From Pedobacter duraquae (lineage in GTDB: Bacteria > Bacteroidota > Bacteroidia > Sphingobacteriales > Sphingobacteriaceae), in contig NZ_SNWM01000003.1 in NCBI RefSeq assembly GCF_004362245.1, positions 186,001 to 250,000 of the forward strand: DNA of 64,000 bases. Reading direction: 5' to 3'. The notes beneath the pieces were generated by a model, which was not told where the DNA came from, searched no databases, and saw nothing but the letters and a program-made list of their open reading frames with translations. Below are positions 9,206-18,582 of the stretch, piece after piece (positions within the stretch are counted from its first letter, which is position 1; each line of letters starts with the position of its first letter). A program made the translations under genes and the position numbers.

Positions 9206-9330
9206 GTGTGATCAATAACGAAAACATTATTTCACGTTTAAATCTAATTAAACAATATCAATTTTAACTGTTTCGGCGCAATTAAAATATATAATTGATA
9301 AAAAAGGCCGATTTATTAGCTTATTGCGCA

Positions 9331-9338
9331 TATATTTG
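9331..9338 (+). promoter_or_regulatory. Predicted -7 box (TATATTTG) of cphB
   Basis: Exact TAnnTTTG match, 26 nt before the cphB ATG, predicting a leader of roughly 20 nt. Confidence 0.6.
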
Positions 9339-9364
9339 GAATTATTGGATAATCTAAATACTAC

Positions 9365-10240
9365 ATGGCTCCAAAAGGTAAATTAATAATTATTGGTGGC
9401 GCAATAAATACCGGAAGTTTCACGGAAACTCAATTTGGCCTGCCTCAAAATATGAACTTTTTTGAGCGAGGCATCCTGAAAAGAATCACTACAGAATCTG
9501 TACATAACACTGACTCCAGATTTGAAATCATCACTACGGCATCGTTAATTCCTGAAAAAGTTGGGGAAGAGTATATCAAGGCCTATGCGCAACTTGATGT
9601 ACATAATGTGGGCGTGCTTAATATCGGAAGCAGGGAACAAGCTAATGATGAAGCTTATGTAGAACGGGTAAAGGCTGCTGATGTCATTATTTTTACTGGC
9701 GGTGATCAACTTCGTTTGTCGTCAATTTTTGGTGGTACAGCTATCCATGAAACATTGCTGTATAAGTATGAGCACGAGAAGATCGTTATCGCAGGTACTT
9801 CTGCCGGTGCTGCAGCGAGCTCTAAAAACATGATTTATCAGGGGAGCAGTAAAGATGCGCTGTTGAAAGGTGAAGTAAAGATTACAGGCGGGCTAGGTTT
9901 TATCGACGGCGTTATTGTAGATACACATTTTGTACAACGCGGAAGGATAGGCAGGTTATTATATGCGGCCGCCAGTAATCCCGGTATCCTGGGCATCGGT
10001 CTGGGTGAAGATACGGGGCTGTATATTTCCGAAGGAAATAAAATGGAAGCCATTGGTTCGGGTATGGTTATTCTTGTTGACGGCAGGAAGATGGTAGATA
10101 CTAATCTTACAGATGTAGAAATGGGACAGCCGGTATCGATTAATAATATGATTGTACATGTGATGTGCGATGGAGATGTCTATAATCTTCAGGAGCATCA
10201 ATTAACTATTCATCACCCCAAGGTAATACCAATAGATTAA
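9365..10240 (+). CDS. cphB: Cyanophycinase (serine peptidase family S51)
   Basis: Hydrolyses cyanophycin to beta-Asp-Arg dipeptides in the cytoplasm. The 291 residues lack a signal peptide, as expected for the intracellular form (secreted extracellular cyanophycinases carry one). The S51 core is visible: TGGDQ at 111-115 and the nucleophile elbow GTSAGA at 144-149 with catalytic Ser146. It is divergent from cphA, and its stop is 1 nt from the ATG of the isoaspartyl peptidase that can split the dipeptide product, giving a complete degradation pair. Confidence 0.95.
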   Translation: MAPKGKLIIIGGAINTGSFTETQFGLPQNMNFFERGILKRITTESVHNTDSRFEIITTASLIPEKVGEEYIKAYAQLDVHNVGVLNIGSREQANDEAYVERVKAADVIIFTGGDQLRLSSIFGGTAIHETLLYKYEHEKIVIAGTSAGAAASSKNMIYQGSSKDALLKGEVKITGGLGFIDGVIVDTHFVQRGRIGRLLYAAASNPGILGIGLGEDTGLYISEGNKMEAIGSGMVILVDGRKMVDTNLTDVEMGQPVSINNMIVHVMCDGDVYNLQEHQLTIHHPKVIPID

Positions 10241-10241
10241 T

Positions 10242-11084
10242 ATGAAAATAATTATACATGGTGGTTTTTTTAGCGAGTCCAGCACAAGTCAGGAAACGAA
10301 AAAAGCCAAACAAGATTCCCTTTCTGCAATTGTACGCGAAGGTTATAACTATTTACAAACACACACTGCTTTAGAAACTGTAGTCTACGTGGTCTCGTTA
10401 CTCGAAGATGACATCCTATATAATGCCGGACTGGGTTCGCAAATTCAGAGTGATGGTAAAGTTCGGCTTAGCGCTTCGGTAATGGATGGAAGCAGTCAGC
10501 ATTTTTCGGGCGTTATTAATATAGAAGACGTTAAAAATCCAATACTTGTTGCGGCAAAATTGCTGGACTATGAGGATAAGGTGTTGAGTGGTTCTGGAGC
10601 ACAACATTTCGCCAGAGATCAGGGCTTCGGTTATTACAGTCCGATTACGGAACAACGTCAGTCGGAATATGAAGCTAAGCTTAACCAACACGAAAATAAA
10701 GGAACGGTAGGCTGTGTAGCTCTTGATGGGCAGGGAAATCTTGCTGCTGCAACATCTACAGGAGGTAAAGGCTTTGAAATCCCATGCCGGGTGAGCGACT
10801 CGGCTACAGTTGCGGGAAACTTTGCGAACCGCTATGCCGGAATTTCATGTACAGGTGTTGGGGAAGATATCGTTAGTGCAGGGCTCTCCGTAAAAATTGC
10901 AACACGTGTGGCCGATGGCTTTACGCTGGAGGCGGCAACGGAGAAATCTTTCAATGAGCTTAAAGAGATTGACGGTTTCGCTGGAATTATCGCTTTAACC
11001 CATACTGGAGAAGTGTATCATCAGGATTCACATCCGCATATGGTTTGGGCATCTTTTGATGGTAACTTACAGGTGTTTAACTAA
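10242..11084 (+). CDS. iaaA: Isoaspartyl peptidase / type-III L-asparaginase (Ntn hydrolase)
   Basis: An Ntn-hydrolase that cleaves itself before a Thr nucleophile and then hydrolyses beta-aspartyl dipeptides to Asp plus the second amino acid. The GTVG site at 154-157 (Thr155) is present, as is NAGLGS at 61-66. At 280 residues it is slightly shorter than the E. coli enzyme (about 320). It lacks a signal peptide. Coupled directly to cphB, its likely job is to cleave beta-Asp-Arg from cyanophycin into aspartate and arginine; this role is inferred from position and the known chemistry of the family. Confidence 0.9.
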   Translation: MKIIIHGGFFSESSTSQETKKAKQDSLSAIVREGYNYLQTHTALETVVYVVSLLEDDILYNAGLGSQIQSDGKVRLSASVMDGSSQHFSGVINIEDVKNPILVAAKLLDYEDKVLSGSGAQHFARDQGFGYYSPITEQRQSEYEAKLNQHENKGTVGCVALDGQGNLAAATSTGGKGFEIPCRVSDSATVAGNFANRYAGISCTGVGEDIVSAGLSVKIATRVADGFTLEAATEKSFNELKEIDGFAGIIALTHTGEVYHQDSHPHMVWASFDGNLQVFN

Positions 11085-11095
11085 AAAAAAACTAC

Positions 11096-11103
11096 TATAT
11101 TTG
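11096..11103 (+). promoter_or_regulatory. -7 box (TATATTTG) 4 nt before a start codon
   Basis: Exact TAnnTTTG followed by 4 nt (TAAA) and the ATG of the TPR gene. The spacing puts the transcription start at or next to the ATG. Four other genes in this window have the same layout. Confidence 0.55.
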
Positions 11104-11107
11104 TAAA

Positions 11108-11785
11108 ATGTATAAACTTTACTTTTCGCTACTGTTAACCTTAATTGTTTCTGGAGCATTTGCACAGAACAGTACTTTTGCCGGTCAGGATTTAGGGGGC
11201 GGAAATTCTGCTATCGCTATTGCAGTAACGGATGTGCAGGATGGGGATGATTTTTTCTCTGAAGCAGACCGGAATGAGAAGAAGGGTGATTTATATGACG
11301 CTTTGACATTATTTGGCAAAGCTGCTTTTGAGTTCAACAGCTCAAGAAAGTTTAGTAAATATGGACAGGCCTTACTGAGAATGGGAAATATACACATGCT
11401 GCTTGCCCACTATGTGGAAGCGGAGCAGGTGATATTGAACGTGGCTTTGAAGAACTATTCAAGAATAGGAAGTTTAAGTGGACAAATTGCATCCTACAAA
11501 CAGTTGGGCAGGATTTATCTTGCAGACAATAAACTGACCCAATCCCTTTGGTTTTACACTCAGCAGGGTATTTTGGCCAAGCAATCTGGTAATAATGACG
11601 CGTACATAGAGTCTATCCTGGGCATCGCTCAGGTGAAGATCAAGAAACGGGAATATGCGCTTGCACACAAGGATCTGAATCGTGCAGAACTGCTGGCTAA
11701 GGCTAAGAAGACTAACCAGTTCAGTGCTCAGATCAAGGATGCCAGAGTGCAAATTGCCGATAAACAAAACACTAAAGCGAAGTAG
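11108..11785 (+). CDS. Secreted TPR-repeat protein
   Basis: A 225-residue protein with a signal peptide ending GAFAQ (about residue 20). The rest is helical, with tetratricopeptide-like pairs: about 53-87 (a stretch with GDLYDALTLFGKAAFEF), 91-125, 130-165 and 170-205. TPR repeats mediate protein contacts; partners are unknown. It has its own promoter box directly before the start and is followed by a terminator, so it is transcribed alone, separate from the cyanophycinase genes 23 nt upstream. Confidence 0.8.
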   Translation: MYKLYFSLLLTLIVSGAFAQNSTFAGQDLGGGNSAIAIAVTDVQDGDDFFSEADRNEKKGDLYDALTLFGKAAFEFNSSRKFSKYGQALLRMGNIHMLLAHYVEAEQVILNVALKNYSRIGSLSGQIASYKQLGRIYLADNKLTQSLWFYTQQGILAKQSGNNDAYIESILGIAQVKIKKREYALAHKDLNRAELLAKAKKTNQFSAQIKDARVQIADKQNTKAK

Positions 11786-11812
11786 AAAAACTAAGCCTTT
11801 TAAAAATTACAG

Positions 11813-11847
11813 AAAAGAGACAGTATTATTACGGTCTCTTTTTTGTT
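11813..11847 (+). terminator. Terminator after the TPR gene
   Basis: Stem AAAAGAGAC / GTCTCTTTT (11813-11821 with 11834-11842) with a 12-nt loop and a continuing T-run. Confidence 0.85.
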
Positions 11848-11889
11848 TTTTTGGAAAATTGGTATCATATTGGTTGTTGATTAATACAA

Positions 11890-14052
11890 ATGGATTTTAA
11901 ATTATTTAAAGAGATGTTGAGAAGAGTATTATTGGTGACCTTCACAGCTGCTGTACTAGCCTGCAGTGCTGCACCCAAATCACAGGAAGTGGTTCAAGGA
12001 ATTACCAATATCAAGCCGGATGAGCAACAAGGCCTGGTATGCAAGGAGATCGTGGCTCTGATAGAACATTACAATTATAAGAAAATAACGATAAATGATT
12101 CCATTTCCTCGTTGGTATTGGATAAGTTCATCAAGAACCTGGATCCGTCGAAGACGTATTTCCTGAGTTCTGATATTAAGGATTTCGATAAATTTAGAAC
12201 TACGCTGGATGATGATTTTCGTCAGGGAGACCTGAGTGCCCCTTTTTACATTTTCAATGTCTATTTAAAGAGATACAATGAGTGGATCAATTATTCACTG
12301 CAGAAAATTAAAACACCTGGAACTTACGGGCCGAATGATACCTATGTGTATGATAGAGAGAAGATGCCATGGGTTGCCACAACTGCCGGATTAAATGATA
12401 TCTGGGGAAAACGCATCAAATATGAAATGGTAAACCTGGAAATTGCTGGAACCAGTACTGCAAAAAATGTAGAAACGTTGACTAAGCGTTACCAGAATTT
12501 GAAATCGCAAATTGCTAAAATCAACAATCAGGATGTGTTCCAGAGTATCATGGATGCTTTTACTGAGACTATAGATCCGCATACGAATTATTTTAATCCA
12601 ACTAACGCTGCGCAGTTTAGCGAAGATATGGCCAGATCTCTGGAAGGTATCGGTGCGCGATTGAAACTTGAGAATGAGGTATTGAAGATAGATGAGATTA
12701 TTCCGGGTGGACCGGCTTTCAAAAGCAAGTTGCTCAGTGCTGGCGACAGGATTGTTGGTGTTGCACAGGCTACAGGAGATTTTGAAGATATCATAGGTTG
12801 GAGAATTGATAATTCAGTAGCGAAAATCAAGGGTCCGAAAGGAACTGTAGTACGTTTAAAGATTATCCCGGTTGGTAAAGAGATGTCTTCTAAACCTGTG
12901 ATCATTACCTTAACCAGGGATAAAGTGATTCTTGAAGGTCAGTCTGCAAAGAAAAAAGTTAGCACGATTCAATCTGATGGCAAACCGTTTAAGGTAGGTA
13001 TTATCAGCGTTCCTGCATTTTATGCGGATTTCAAGGCTGCTAACGCAGGTGATCCAAACTACAAAAGCACAACACGCGACGTTAAGTTGCTGATCGATAC
13101 TTTGAAAAATATTGATAAAGTAGATGCCATTGTAATGGATCTACGTGCCAATGGTGGTGGTTCTCTTGTTGAGGCGATCAACCTGACTGGATTATTTATT
13201 GATAAAGGTCCGGTGGTTCAGATTAAAGGATTAGACGGAAAGATTGAAGTAAATGAAGACACAAATGCGGGCGCTGCATGGACAGGTCCTTTTGGTGTTC
13301 TTGTAGATCGCTTGAGTGCATCGGCATCTGAGATCTTTGCGGGAGCTATCCAGGATTACGGTCGTGGTGTAATTATGGGAACCCAAACCTACGGTAAGGG
13401 TACTGTACAGAACTCAATCGATCTGAATAATCTTGTGAATCCTTCATTATTGCAAAGACTTGCTGTATTGATCAGCAAGGATGCTAAAGTAAAAGGCGGT
13501 TCGGTGGCTTTATCTAAAGATGGCTTGCCACAATTGGGCCTTTTTAACCTAACTATGGCTAAGTTTTACAGAGTTAACGGTAGCAGTACTCAGCATAAAG
13601 GTGTGGTGCCGGATATCTTGTTTCCTTCTGTTTATCCACTGGATAAAATAGGCGAGGATACTGAGCCATCTGCTTTACCTTGGGACGTAATTCCAAAATC
13701 TAACTTCGTTGCTGTCAGGGATCTTACTGGTGTGCGCTCAGAACTTGTTAAATTGCATGATGCACGTATGGCAAACTCTTTAGACTATAAAGTCCTGAAT
13801 GAGGATATTGCAGATATGAAGAAACGTGATGACGAAAATTCTGTTCCTTTAAGCGAGCAAAAGTTGAAAGCTGAACGGGATAGCCTGGAAGCGAAATCTT
13901 TAGCACGTACAAACATGTTACGTGAATCAAGAGGGTTGCCGCCGGTAAAAAAAGGCGATAAGATTAAGAAAGATGAGAATATCGATTTTGTCCAGGAAGA
14001 GAGTTTAAAAGTTATGGCCGACTTAAACAAGTTGATCAAACCACAAACCTAA
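11890..14052 (+). CDS. prc: Tail-specific (C-terminal processing) protease, family S41
   Basis: A periplasmic Prc/CtpA-like protease that cuts envelope proteins near their C-termini. In the 720 residues I see a signal with lipobox-like AVLAC (Cys25), an N-terminal helical domain, a PDZ domain (about 235-340, GIGARLKLENEVLKIDEI then GGPA), and the S41 catalytic core with LRANGGGS near 418, the serine motif SASASE (476-481) and the lysine motif YGKGTVQ (Lys503). The long C-terminal part is typical of the large Prc type. A later ATG at 11917 would give a more compact signal peptide. A strong two-sided terminator follows. Confidence 0.94.
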   Translation: MDFKLFKEMLRRVLLVTFTAAVLACSAAPKSQEVVQGITNIKPDEQQGLVCKEIVALIEHYNYKKITINDSISSLVLDKFIKNLDPSKTYFLSSDIKDFDKFRTTLDDDFRQGDLSAPFYIFNVYLKRYNEWINYSLQKIKTPGTYGPNDTYVYDREKMPWVATTAGLNDIWGKRIKYEMVNLEIAGTSTAKNVETLTKRYQNLKSQIAKINNQDVFQSIMDAFTETIDPHTNYFNPTNAAQFSEDMARSLEGIGARLKLENEVLKIDEIIPGGPAFKSKLLSAGDRIVGVAQATGDFEDIIGWRIDNSVAKIKGPKGTVVRLKIIPVGKEMSSKPVIITLTRDKVILEGQSAKKKVSTIQSDGKPFKVGIISVPAFYADFKAANAGDPNYKSTTRDVKLLIDTLKNIDKVDAIVMDLRANGGGSLVEAINLTGLFIDKGPVVQIKGLDGKIEVNEDTNAGAAWTGPFGVLVDRLSASASEIFAGAIQDYGRGVIMGTQTYGKGTVQNSIDLNNLVNPSLLQRLAVLISKDAKVKGGSVALSKDGLPQLGLFNLTMAKFYRVNGSSTQHKGVVPDILFPSVYPLDKIGEDTEPSALPWDVIPKSNFVAVRDLTGVRSELVKLHDARMANSLDYKVLNEDIADMKKRDDENSVPLSEQKLKAERDSLEAKSLARTNMLRESRGLPPVKKGDKIKKDENIDFVQEESLKVMADLNKLIKPQT

Positions 14053-14070
14053 TACTGACTTCATATAAAG

Positions 14071-14110
14071 TAAAAGAGCGACTTACCAATTCAGGTAAGC
14101 CGCTCTTTTA
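14071..14110. terminator. Bidirectional terminator between prc and the SPFH gene
   Basis: Stem TAAAAGAGCG / CGCTCTTTTA (14071-14080 with 14101-14110), extended by CTTACC / GGTAAG inside, 6-nt loop. A-rich and T-rich flanks allow it to work for both convergent genes. Confidence 0.92.
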
Positions 14111-14129
14111 CTTATTGGCAAATTTATAG

Positions 14130-15062
14130 TTAAGACTTATCTCTGGTGTTATTCTGCATCTGAACTGCCATCAACTCTTTCATGGTTTTATTCATGCCTT
14201 CCGTTGATCCATCAAGGAAGATTGTATTTCCCTGACTATTTTCAGCAAAATGCTTAATTGATTCTGTCCACATAGTGAAAAGAATTACTGAGATATCGAG
14301 GTTAGCTTGTTCCATTTCCTGAGCTGCTTTAGTCATACCATGTGCAACCTCAGCCCTGAATAACGCAATACCCTGACCTCTTAACTGCGCTGCTTCACGT
14401 TCTGCTGCTGCAGCAATTTTTATCGCATTTCCATCGGCTTCTGCGCCTTTTGTTTTGGTGATCAGTAAAGCCTGACCCTCATTTTCTGCTGCCGCTTTCA
14501 GGTTGTTTGATGCAACTACACGACTCATGGAGCGCATAATTTCTTCATCAAAAGTGATGTCGTTTAACTGAAGATCCTGCAAATGATAGCCCCAGCTTTC
14601 CAGAACTTTATCAATTTGCTCCTTAACATGTAGCACGATCTCATTACGTTGTGCAAGTACATTTGCCTGCTTTTGGGTAGCTACATAGGCTCTAATGGAT
14701 CCTTCGATGGTGCGAATTAGCGCTTGCATCAAGTTGTTCGAATCCACAAATTTAAAGGCTACGTTTTTAATGGTCTCTTCGCCATGATCCAGCACAGAAT
14801 AGAGCAGCATGGCTTTAAAATATACGTTTGCCTGATCCAGCGTTACTGCTTGAAAAGATAGTTCAACAGACCGGTTCTGAATAGAGATCCTGGAATGGAT
14901 ATTCTCGATCAGGGGTATTTTGAAGTTAAGACCCGGACCGAGTTGTCTTCTGTATTTACCAAAGATCGTAATTACAGCAATTGTTCCCTGTTTGACAGTT
15001 ACAAAAGAACTGAGCAGGACACCGACAATGATGAAAAGAAGAATGTAAACAGTGTAATTCAT
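14130..15062 (-). CDS. SPFH/Band 7 (stomatin-prohibitin-like) membrane protein
   Basis: A 310-residue protein with one N-terminal membrane helix (about 3-22) followed by the SPFH domain. This has the typical start VKQGTIAVITIFGKYRRQLGPG (shown here only as a motif), a central NDITFDEEI, and an Ala/Glu-rich coiled coil (about 190-270). Stomatin-like proteins form membrane microdomain scaffolds and often work with a protease such as NfeD or FtsH. No NfeD partner is adjacent. Convergent with prc over a shared terminator and divergent from the M13 peptidase. Confidence 0.92.
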   Translation of the reverse strand: MNYTVYILLFIIVGVLLSSFVTVKQGTIAVITIFGKYRRQLGPGLNFKIPLIENIHSRISIQNRSVELSFQAVTLDQANVYFKAMLLYSVLDHGEETIKNVAFKFVDSNNLMQALIRTIEGSIRAYVATQKQANVLAQRNEIVLHVKEQIDKVLESWGYHLQDLQLNDITFDEEIMRSMSRVVASNNLKAAAENEGQALLITKTKGAEADGNAIKIAAAAEREAAQLRGQGIALFRAEVAHGMTKAAQEMEQANLDISVILFTMWTESIKHFAENSQGNTIFLDGSTEGMNKTMKELMAVQMQNNTRDKS

Positions 15063-15128
15063 AGCATTTTTTTTTATGAAGGTAGGAAATTTAGGGGTTT
15101 TTAGTAGTTTTATATAAAAACTAGATTT

Positions 15129-17183
15129 ATGTTTACAAAAACCAAAGTTGGTGTTTCCCTAGCTGTTCTAGCCTTCGTTTTCGGCTGTCAGAATAAGGAT
15201 TCCCATAAAAATGCGGGCAACATTGAACAACGGACCGTGTTTTTCGATAAGTCGGGCATGGATACAACCGTGCGTCCCGGCGACAATTTTTTCCTGTATG
15301 CCAGCGGTCAGTGGCTCAAAAAAACAGAGATTCCCAAGACTCAAACAGGCTGGGGCTCTTTCTATACGCTCTATAATGACAACCAAAAAAACCTTCAGGC
15401 GATCTTAATTGCCAGTGCTAAGGAAGAGCAGAAAAAAGGAAGTGCTGCACAAAAGGTTGCCGATTTTTATACGAGCGGCATGGATACAGTAACGATTGAA
15501 AAATTAGGAGCAGCGCCTATTTTACCATTGTTAAAGAAAATTGACGCGATTACAAATTATAAAGAACTGATCGATTTTGCCGCCAATGGCTTTAAGGAAG
15601 GCGATGGTGATCTGTTCGGGTTTTACGTGGGACCAGACGATAAGATCAGCATGAAAAATGCTGTAGTATTTTCACAATCTGGACTTACCTTACCTGAGAA
15701 AAGTTATTACTTTAATAATGATGATCAGACCAAAAAAATCCGGACAGCGTTTTTGAAGTATGGTGCTTCGCTGTTCCATCTTGCAGGTATTGATACTGTA
15801 AGTGCGGCCGCTTACGCTGATCAGGTGCTTAAGTTAGAGACCGCTATTGCGGCTTCGCACTCCACCCCGGTAGAATTGAGGGATCCGCAAAAAAACTACA
15901 ATAAGTTTTTGGTAGCTGATTTTCAGAAACAAACTCCCAATATTGACTGGAAAGATGTATTGAATAAATTGGGTTTGAAAACGGATACGATCTTAGTATC
16001 TCAGCCAAAATATTATCAGGCTTTAAGTACATTGATCAAATCACAGCCAATTACGGTGTGGAAACAGAAGCTAAAGTTTGATGCCCTGAATTCGGCGTCC
16101 GCAGCTTTAAGCAAAGGTTTTAGAGAGGCCAGGTTTGCTTTTTACGGTAAAACACTGAGCGGACAGCAATCACCGACTGAGCGTTGGAAGACTGTTGTAA
16201 ATGCAACAGATGCAAACCTTGGGGAACTGCTTGGGCAGTTGTATGCTGAGCAATATTTTAAACCGGAATCTAAGGAACGTATGCTGTCGTTGGTAAATAA
16301 CCTGCAGAAGGTATATCGTTCGAGAATTGAGAAACTGGACTGGATGAGTGCCGGCACTAAACAAAAGGCTGTAGAAAAACTGGAAGCTTTTATCAAAAAA
16401 ATTGGTTATCCTGATCAGTGGAAAAAGTATGATGACGTAGAGATCTCTAAAGATACGTATTACGCCAATCTGCAATCCGCCTCAAAACATGCTTATAAAG
16501 AAATGGCTGATCACCTTGGTAAGCCTGTAGATCGTAAAGAGTGGGGTATGACTCCGCCTACCGTTAATGCTTACTATAACCCTTCTTATAATGAGATCGT
16601 TTTTCCGGCGGGTATTTTACAATTCCCTTTCTTTGATTACAATGCTGATGATGCGATAAATTATGGTGCTATCGGCGCTGTAATCGGTCACGAAATGACC
16701 CATGGTTTTGATGATCAGGGAAGGCAGTATGATAAAGATGGAAATCTTAAGGATTGGTGGGTTGCCGCTGATGCAACTAAATTTAAAGAGAAGGCAAAAA
16801 AAGTTGCTGACCTATATAACAGCTTCGTGCTTCTTGATAAGCAGCATGTGAATGGTGATCTTACGATGGGAGAGAATCTTGCTGACATCGGCGGACTTGC
16901 CATTGCTTATGATGCTTTTAAATTAACCAAACAAGGGCAAGGCAATGAAAAGATCGATGGATTTACGCCTGATCAGCGTTTCTTTCTAAGCTTTGCGCAA
17001 GTATGGCGGATTAAAACGAGAGACGAGACTGCACGTGTTCGTTTGAAAACAGATCCGCATTCGCCAGAAATGTTTAGGGTTAATGGACCAGTATATAGTA
17101 TGGAGGCATTTTACAAGGCTTTCAATATACCAACTTCTGCAAAAATGTACGTTGCGCCTGCAAACCGTGTAGGTGTGTGGTAG
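15129..17183 (+). CDS. M13-family zinc metallopeptidase (neprilysin/PepO-like), lipoprotein
   Basis: A 684-residue oligopeptidase. The signal ends FVFGC (Cys20), predicting a lipid anchor. Zinc ligands are clear: HEMTH at 521-525 (His521, His525, catalytic Glu522) and Glu582 in ENLADIGGL. NAYYNP near 480 and the C-terminal CAPxxxVxVW-like tail (here VAPANRVGVW) are hallmarks of M13. The family cuts short peptides; in Bacteroidota it is usually exported. The tail lacks the Cys that many members carry. It is a single-gene unit with its own terminator. Confidence 0.95.
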   Translation: MFTKTKVGVSLAVLAFVFGCQNKDSHKNAGNIEQRTVFFDKSGMDTTVRPGDNFFLYASGQWLKKTEIPKTQTGWGSFYTLYNDNQKNLQAILIASAKEEQKKGSAAQKVADFYTSGMDTVTIEKLGAAPILPLLKKIDAITNYKELIDFAANGFKEGDGDLFGFYVGPDDKISMKNAVVFSQSGLTLPEKSYYFNNDDQTKKIRTAFLKYGASLFHLAGIDTVSAAAYADQVLKLETAIAASHSTPVELRDPQKNYNKFLVADFQKQTPNIDWKDVLNKLGLKTDTILVSQPKYYQALSTLIKSQPITVWKQKLKFDALNSASAALSKGFREARFAFYGKTLSGQQSPTERWKTVVNATDANLGELLGQLYAEQYFKPESKERMLSLVNNLQKVYRSRIEKLDWMSAGTKQKAVEKLEAFIKKIGYPDQWKKYDDVEISKDTYYANLQSASKHAYKEMADHLGKPVDRKEWGMTPPTVNAYYNPSYNEIVFPAGILQFPFFDYNADDAINYGAIGAVIGHEMTHGFDDQGRQYDKDGNLKDWWVAADATKFKEKAKKVADLYNSFVLLDKQHVNGDLTMGENLADIGGLAIAYDAFKLTKQGQGNEKIDGFTPDQRFFLSFAQVWRIKTRDETARVRLKTDPHSPEMFRVNGPVYSMEAFYKAFNIPTSAKMYVAPANRVGVW

Positions 17184-17204
17184 TTAAAATATAATTTATG
17201 CGTT

Positions 17205-17233
17205 AAAAGCTGCCTCCGGGCAGCTTTTTTTGT
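17205..17233 (+). terminator. Terminator after the M13 peptidase gene
   Basis: 10-bp stem AAAAGCTGCC / GGCAGCTTTT (17205-17214 with 17219-17228), 4-nt loop, then T-run. Confidence 0.92.
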
Positions 17234-17283
17234 TTTCCGAATGCGGCATAGATATTGTATCTGCAGCACTAAACAAAACTACT

Positions 17284-17469
17284 ATGAATGTAAAACGTAC
17301 TTTCGGAACTATCCTGACTATTCTGGGTATTATCGGCCTGATCTATGCCGGTTATGGCTTCACTAAGCATGATGCCGCAACGCGTCAGTTAATCGTATTT
17401 GGTGTAATTGGTGCAATATTCTTTTTCACAGGCATAAGCCTGGTGCGCAATACAAAAGATGAGGCTTAG
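17284..17469 (+). CDS. Small two-helix membrane protein
   Basis: A 61-residue protein with two membrane helices (about residues 7-24 and 35-52) separated by a short loop with GFTKHD. I chose ATG 17284 because an upstream in-frame ATG at 17230 lies inside the T-tail of the terminator and adds a non-membrane leader. Similar tiny proteins are common in Sphingobacteriaceae, with no known role. Its TAG stop overlaps the TAA stop of convergent capA-like gene in TTAG. Confidence 0.75.
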   Translation: MNVKRTFGTILTILGIIGLIYAGYGFTKHDAATRQLIVFGVIGAIFFFTGISLVRNTKDEA

Positions 17470-18575
17470 TTAAGGCTGATCTTAATCTGCTGATCGGGGG
17501 TAAACACGAGTTTGTTTTCCGGAATATCCATTTGTGTAAGCATTTTCATTTTTTGGAAAGCAGCATGTGTTTTATCCACCGTTAGGTGATTTATTTTGTC
17601 TTGTCGCACGGAGATAACATCGGCCATCAGGAAATCGCCTTTTCCGTTTATCTTTATCTGGATCAGAGGTGCGATACCGTTTGGCCCGCTTAGGTTAAAC
17701 ATTCCGTAGGTACAGAAGTTGCCCATGCTGTAAGCAATAAATTTACCTTTGTAACATTCTGCAGCCCGGGTAACATGTGGTCCATGGCCAAGAACCACAT
17801 CTGCTCCGGCATCAATTACAGCATGTGCAAAGGCATACACATTTCCCCGGTCTTCTTTATAAAACACTTCGGTTTTTCGGGTTACATGTTCAAACTTTGA
17901 TCCTTCTCCACCTCCATGAAAAGAAACAATAACGATGTTTGCTTTGGCTTTTAGCTGGGCTACTAATGCTTTGGCGCTATCAATTTCTGTAATCTGTAAC
18001 GTATTGTCGTTTGGGGAGAAAGCACAAAAAGCATAGGTTATCTCATTTTTTTCAAATAGGCTATAGGGTTTGCTGTTGAGGCCGGCGTAGTTAATGCCCA
18101 ATGAATCAAGGATGGTACTTGTTTTCTTTCTGCCAGCAATACCAAAATCGCCTACGTGGTTATTGGCGACGCTTAGTAAGTTGAACCCGGCGTCTTTGTA
18201 AATTCCAGCATAACGCTCTGGCATCCTGAAAGCGAAGCAACTGTTGCCGATGGTGTCTTTACATTTTGTGGATTTTCCGGAGTTAAGAAAGCAACCCTCC
18301 AGATTGCCGAATACAATATCACCTTTCAAGTATTCCTTAACAGCTTTAAAACTGTTCACTGCATCATCTTTAGGGAGGTTGCTTGCAGACGGATATGCAG
18401 AGCCAAGCATCATGTCTCCTACAGCGGTGATAGTGAGCGTATCTTTTAGTGTACTGTCTGAAAGAACCGGCGCACTATGAACCTCTTGTAGTACAGGTTG
18501 CGCTTTATTGATACAGCTTAACGAGGTAAGGAGCAAGGCAACACAAAAAAAACTCAGGATATGTAATTTCATCAT
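17466..18575 (-). CDS. CapA-family calcineurin-like protein (PGA_cap)
   Basis: A 369-residue exported protein with an N-terminal signal ending near SLSC (possible lipobox, Cys21). The PGA_cap metallophosphatase-like fold is supported by AVGDMMLG (about 52-59), GNLEGCF (95-101), VANNHVGDFG (about 140) and VLGHGPHVT (about 260). CapA proteins take part in poly-gamma-glutamate export or anchoring, but many homologues stand alone with unknown substrates, and capB/capC are absent here. It follows the NlpC/P60 gene on the same strand, past a terminator hairpin, which may allow partial read-through. Confidence 0.88.
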   Translation of the reverse strand: MMKLHILSFFCVALLLTSLSCINKAQPVLQEVHSAPVLSDSTLKDTLTITAVGDMMLGSAYPSASNLPKDDAVNSFKAVKEYLKGDIVFGNLEGCFLNSGKSTKCKDTIGNSCFAFRMPERYAGIYKDAGFNLLSVANNHVGDFGIAGRKKTSTILDSLGINYAGLNSKPYSLFEKNEITYAFCAFSPNDNTLQITEIDSAKALVAQLKAKANIVIVSFHGGGEGSKFEHVTRKTEVFYKEDRGNVYAFAHAVIDAGADVVLGHGPHVTRAAECYKGKFIAYSMGNFCTYGMFNLSGPNGIAPLIQIKINGKGDFLMADVISVRQDKINHLTVDKTHAAFQKMKMLTQMDIPENKLVFTPDQQIKISLN

Positions 18576-18582
18576 ATGAGGT

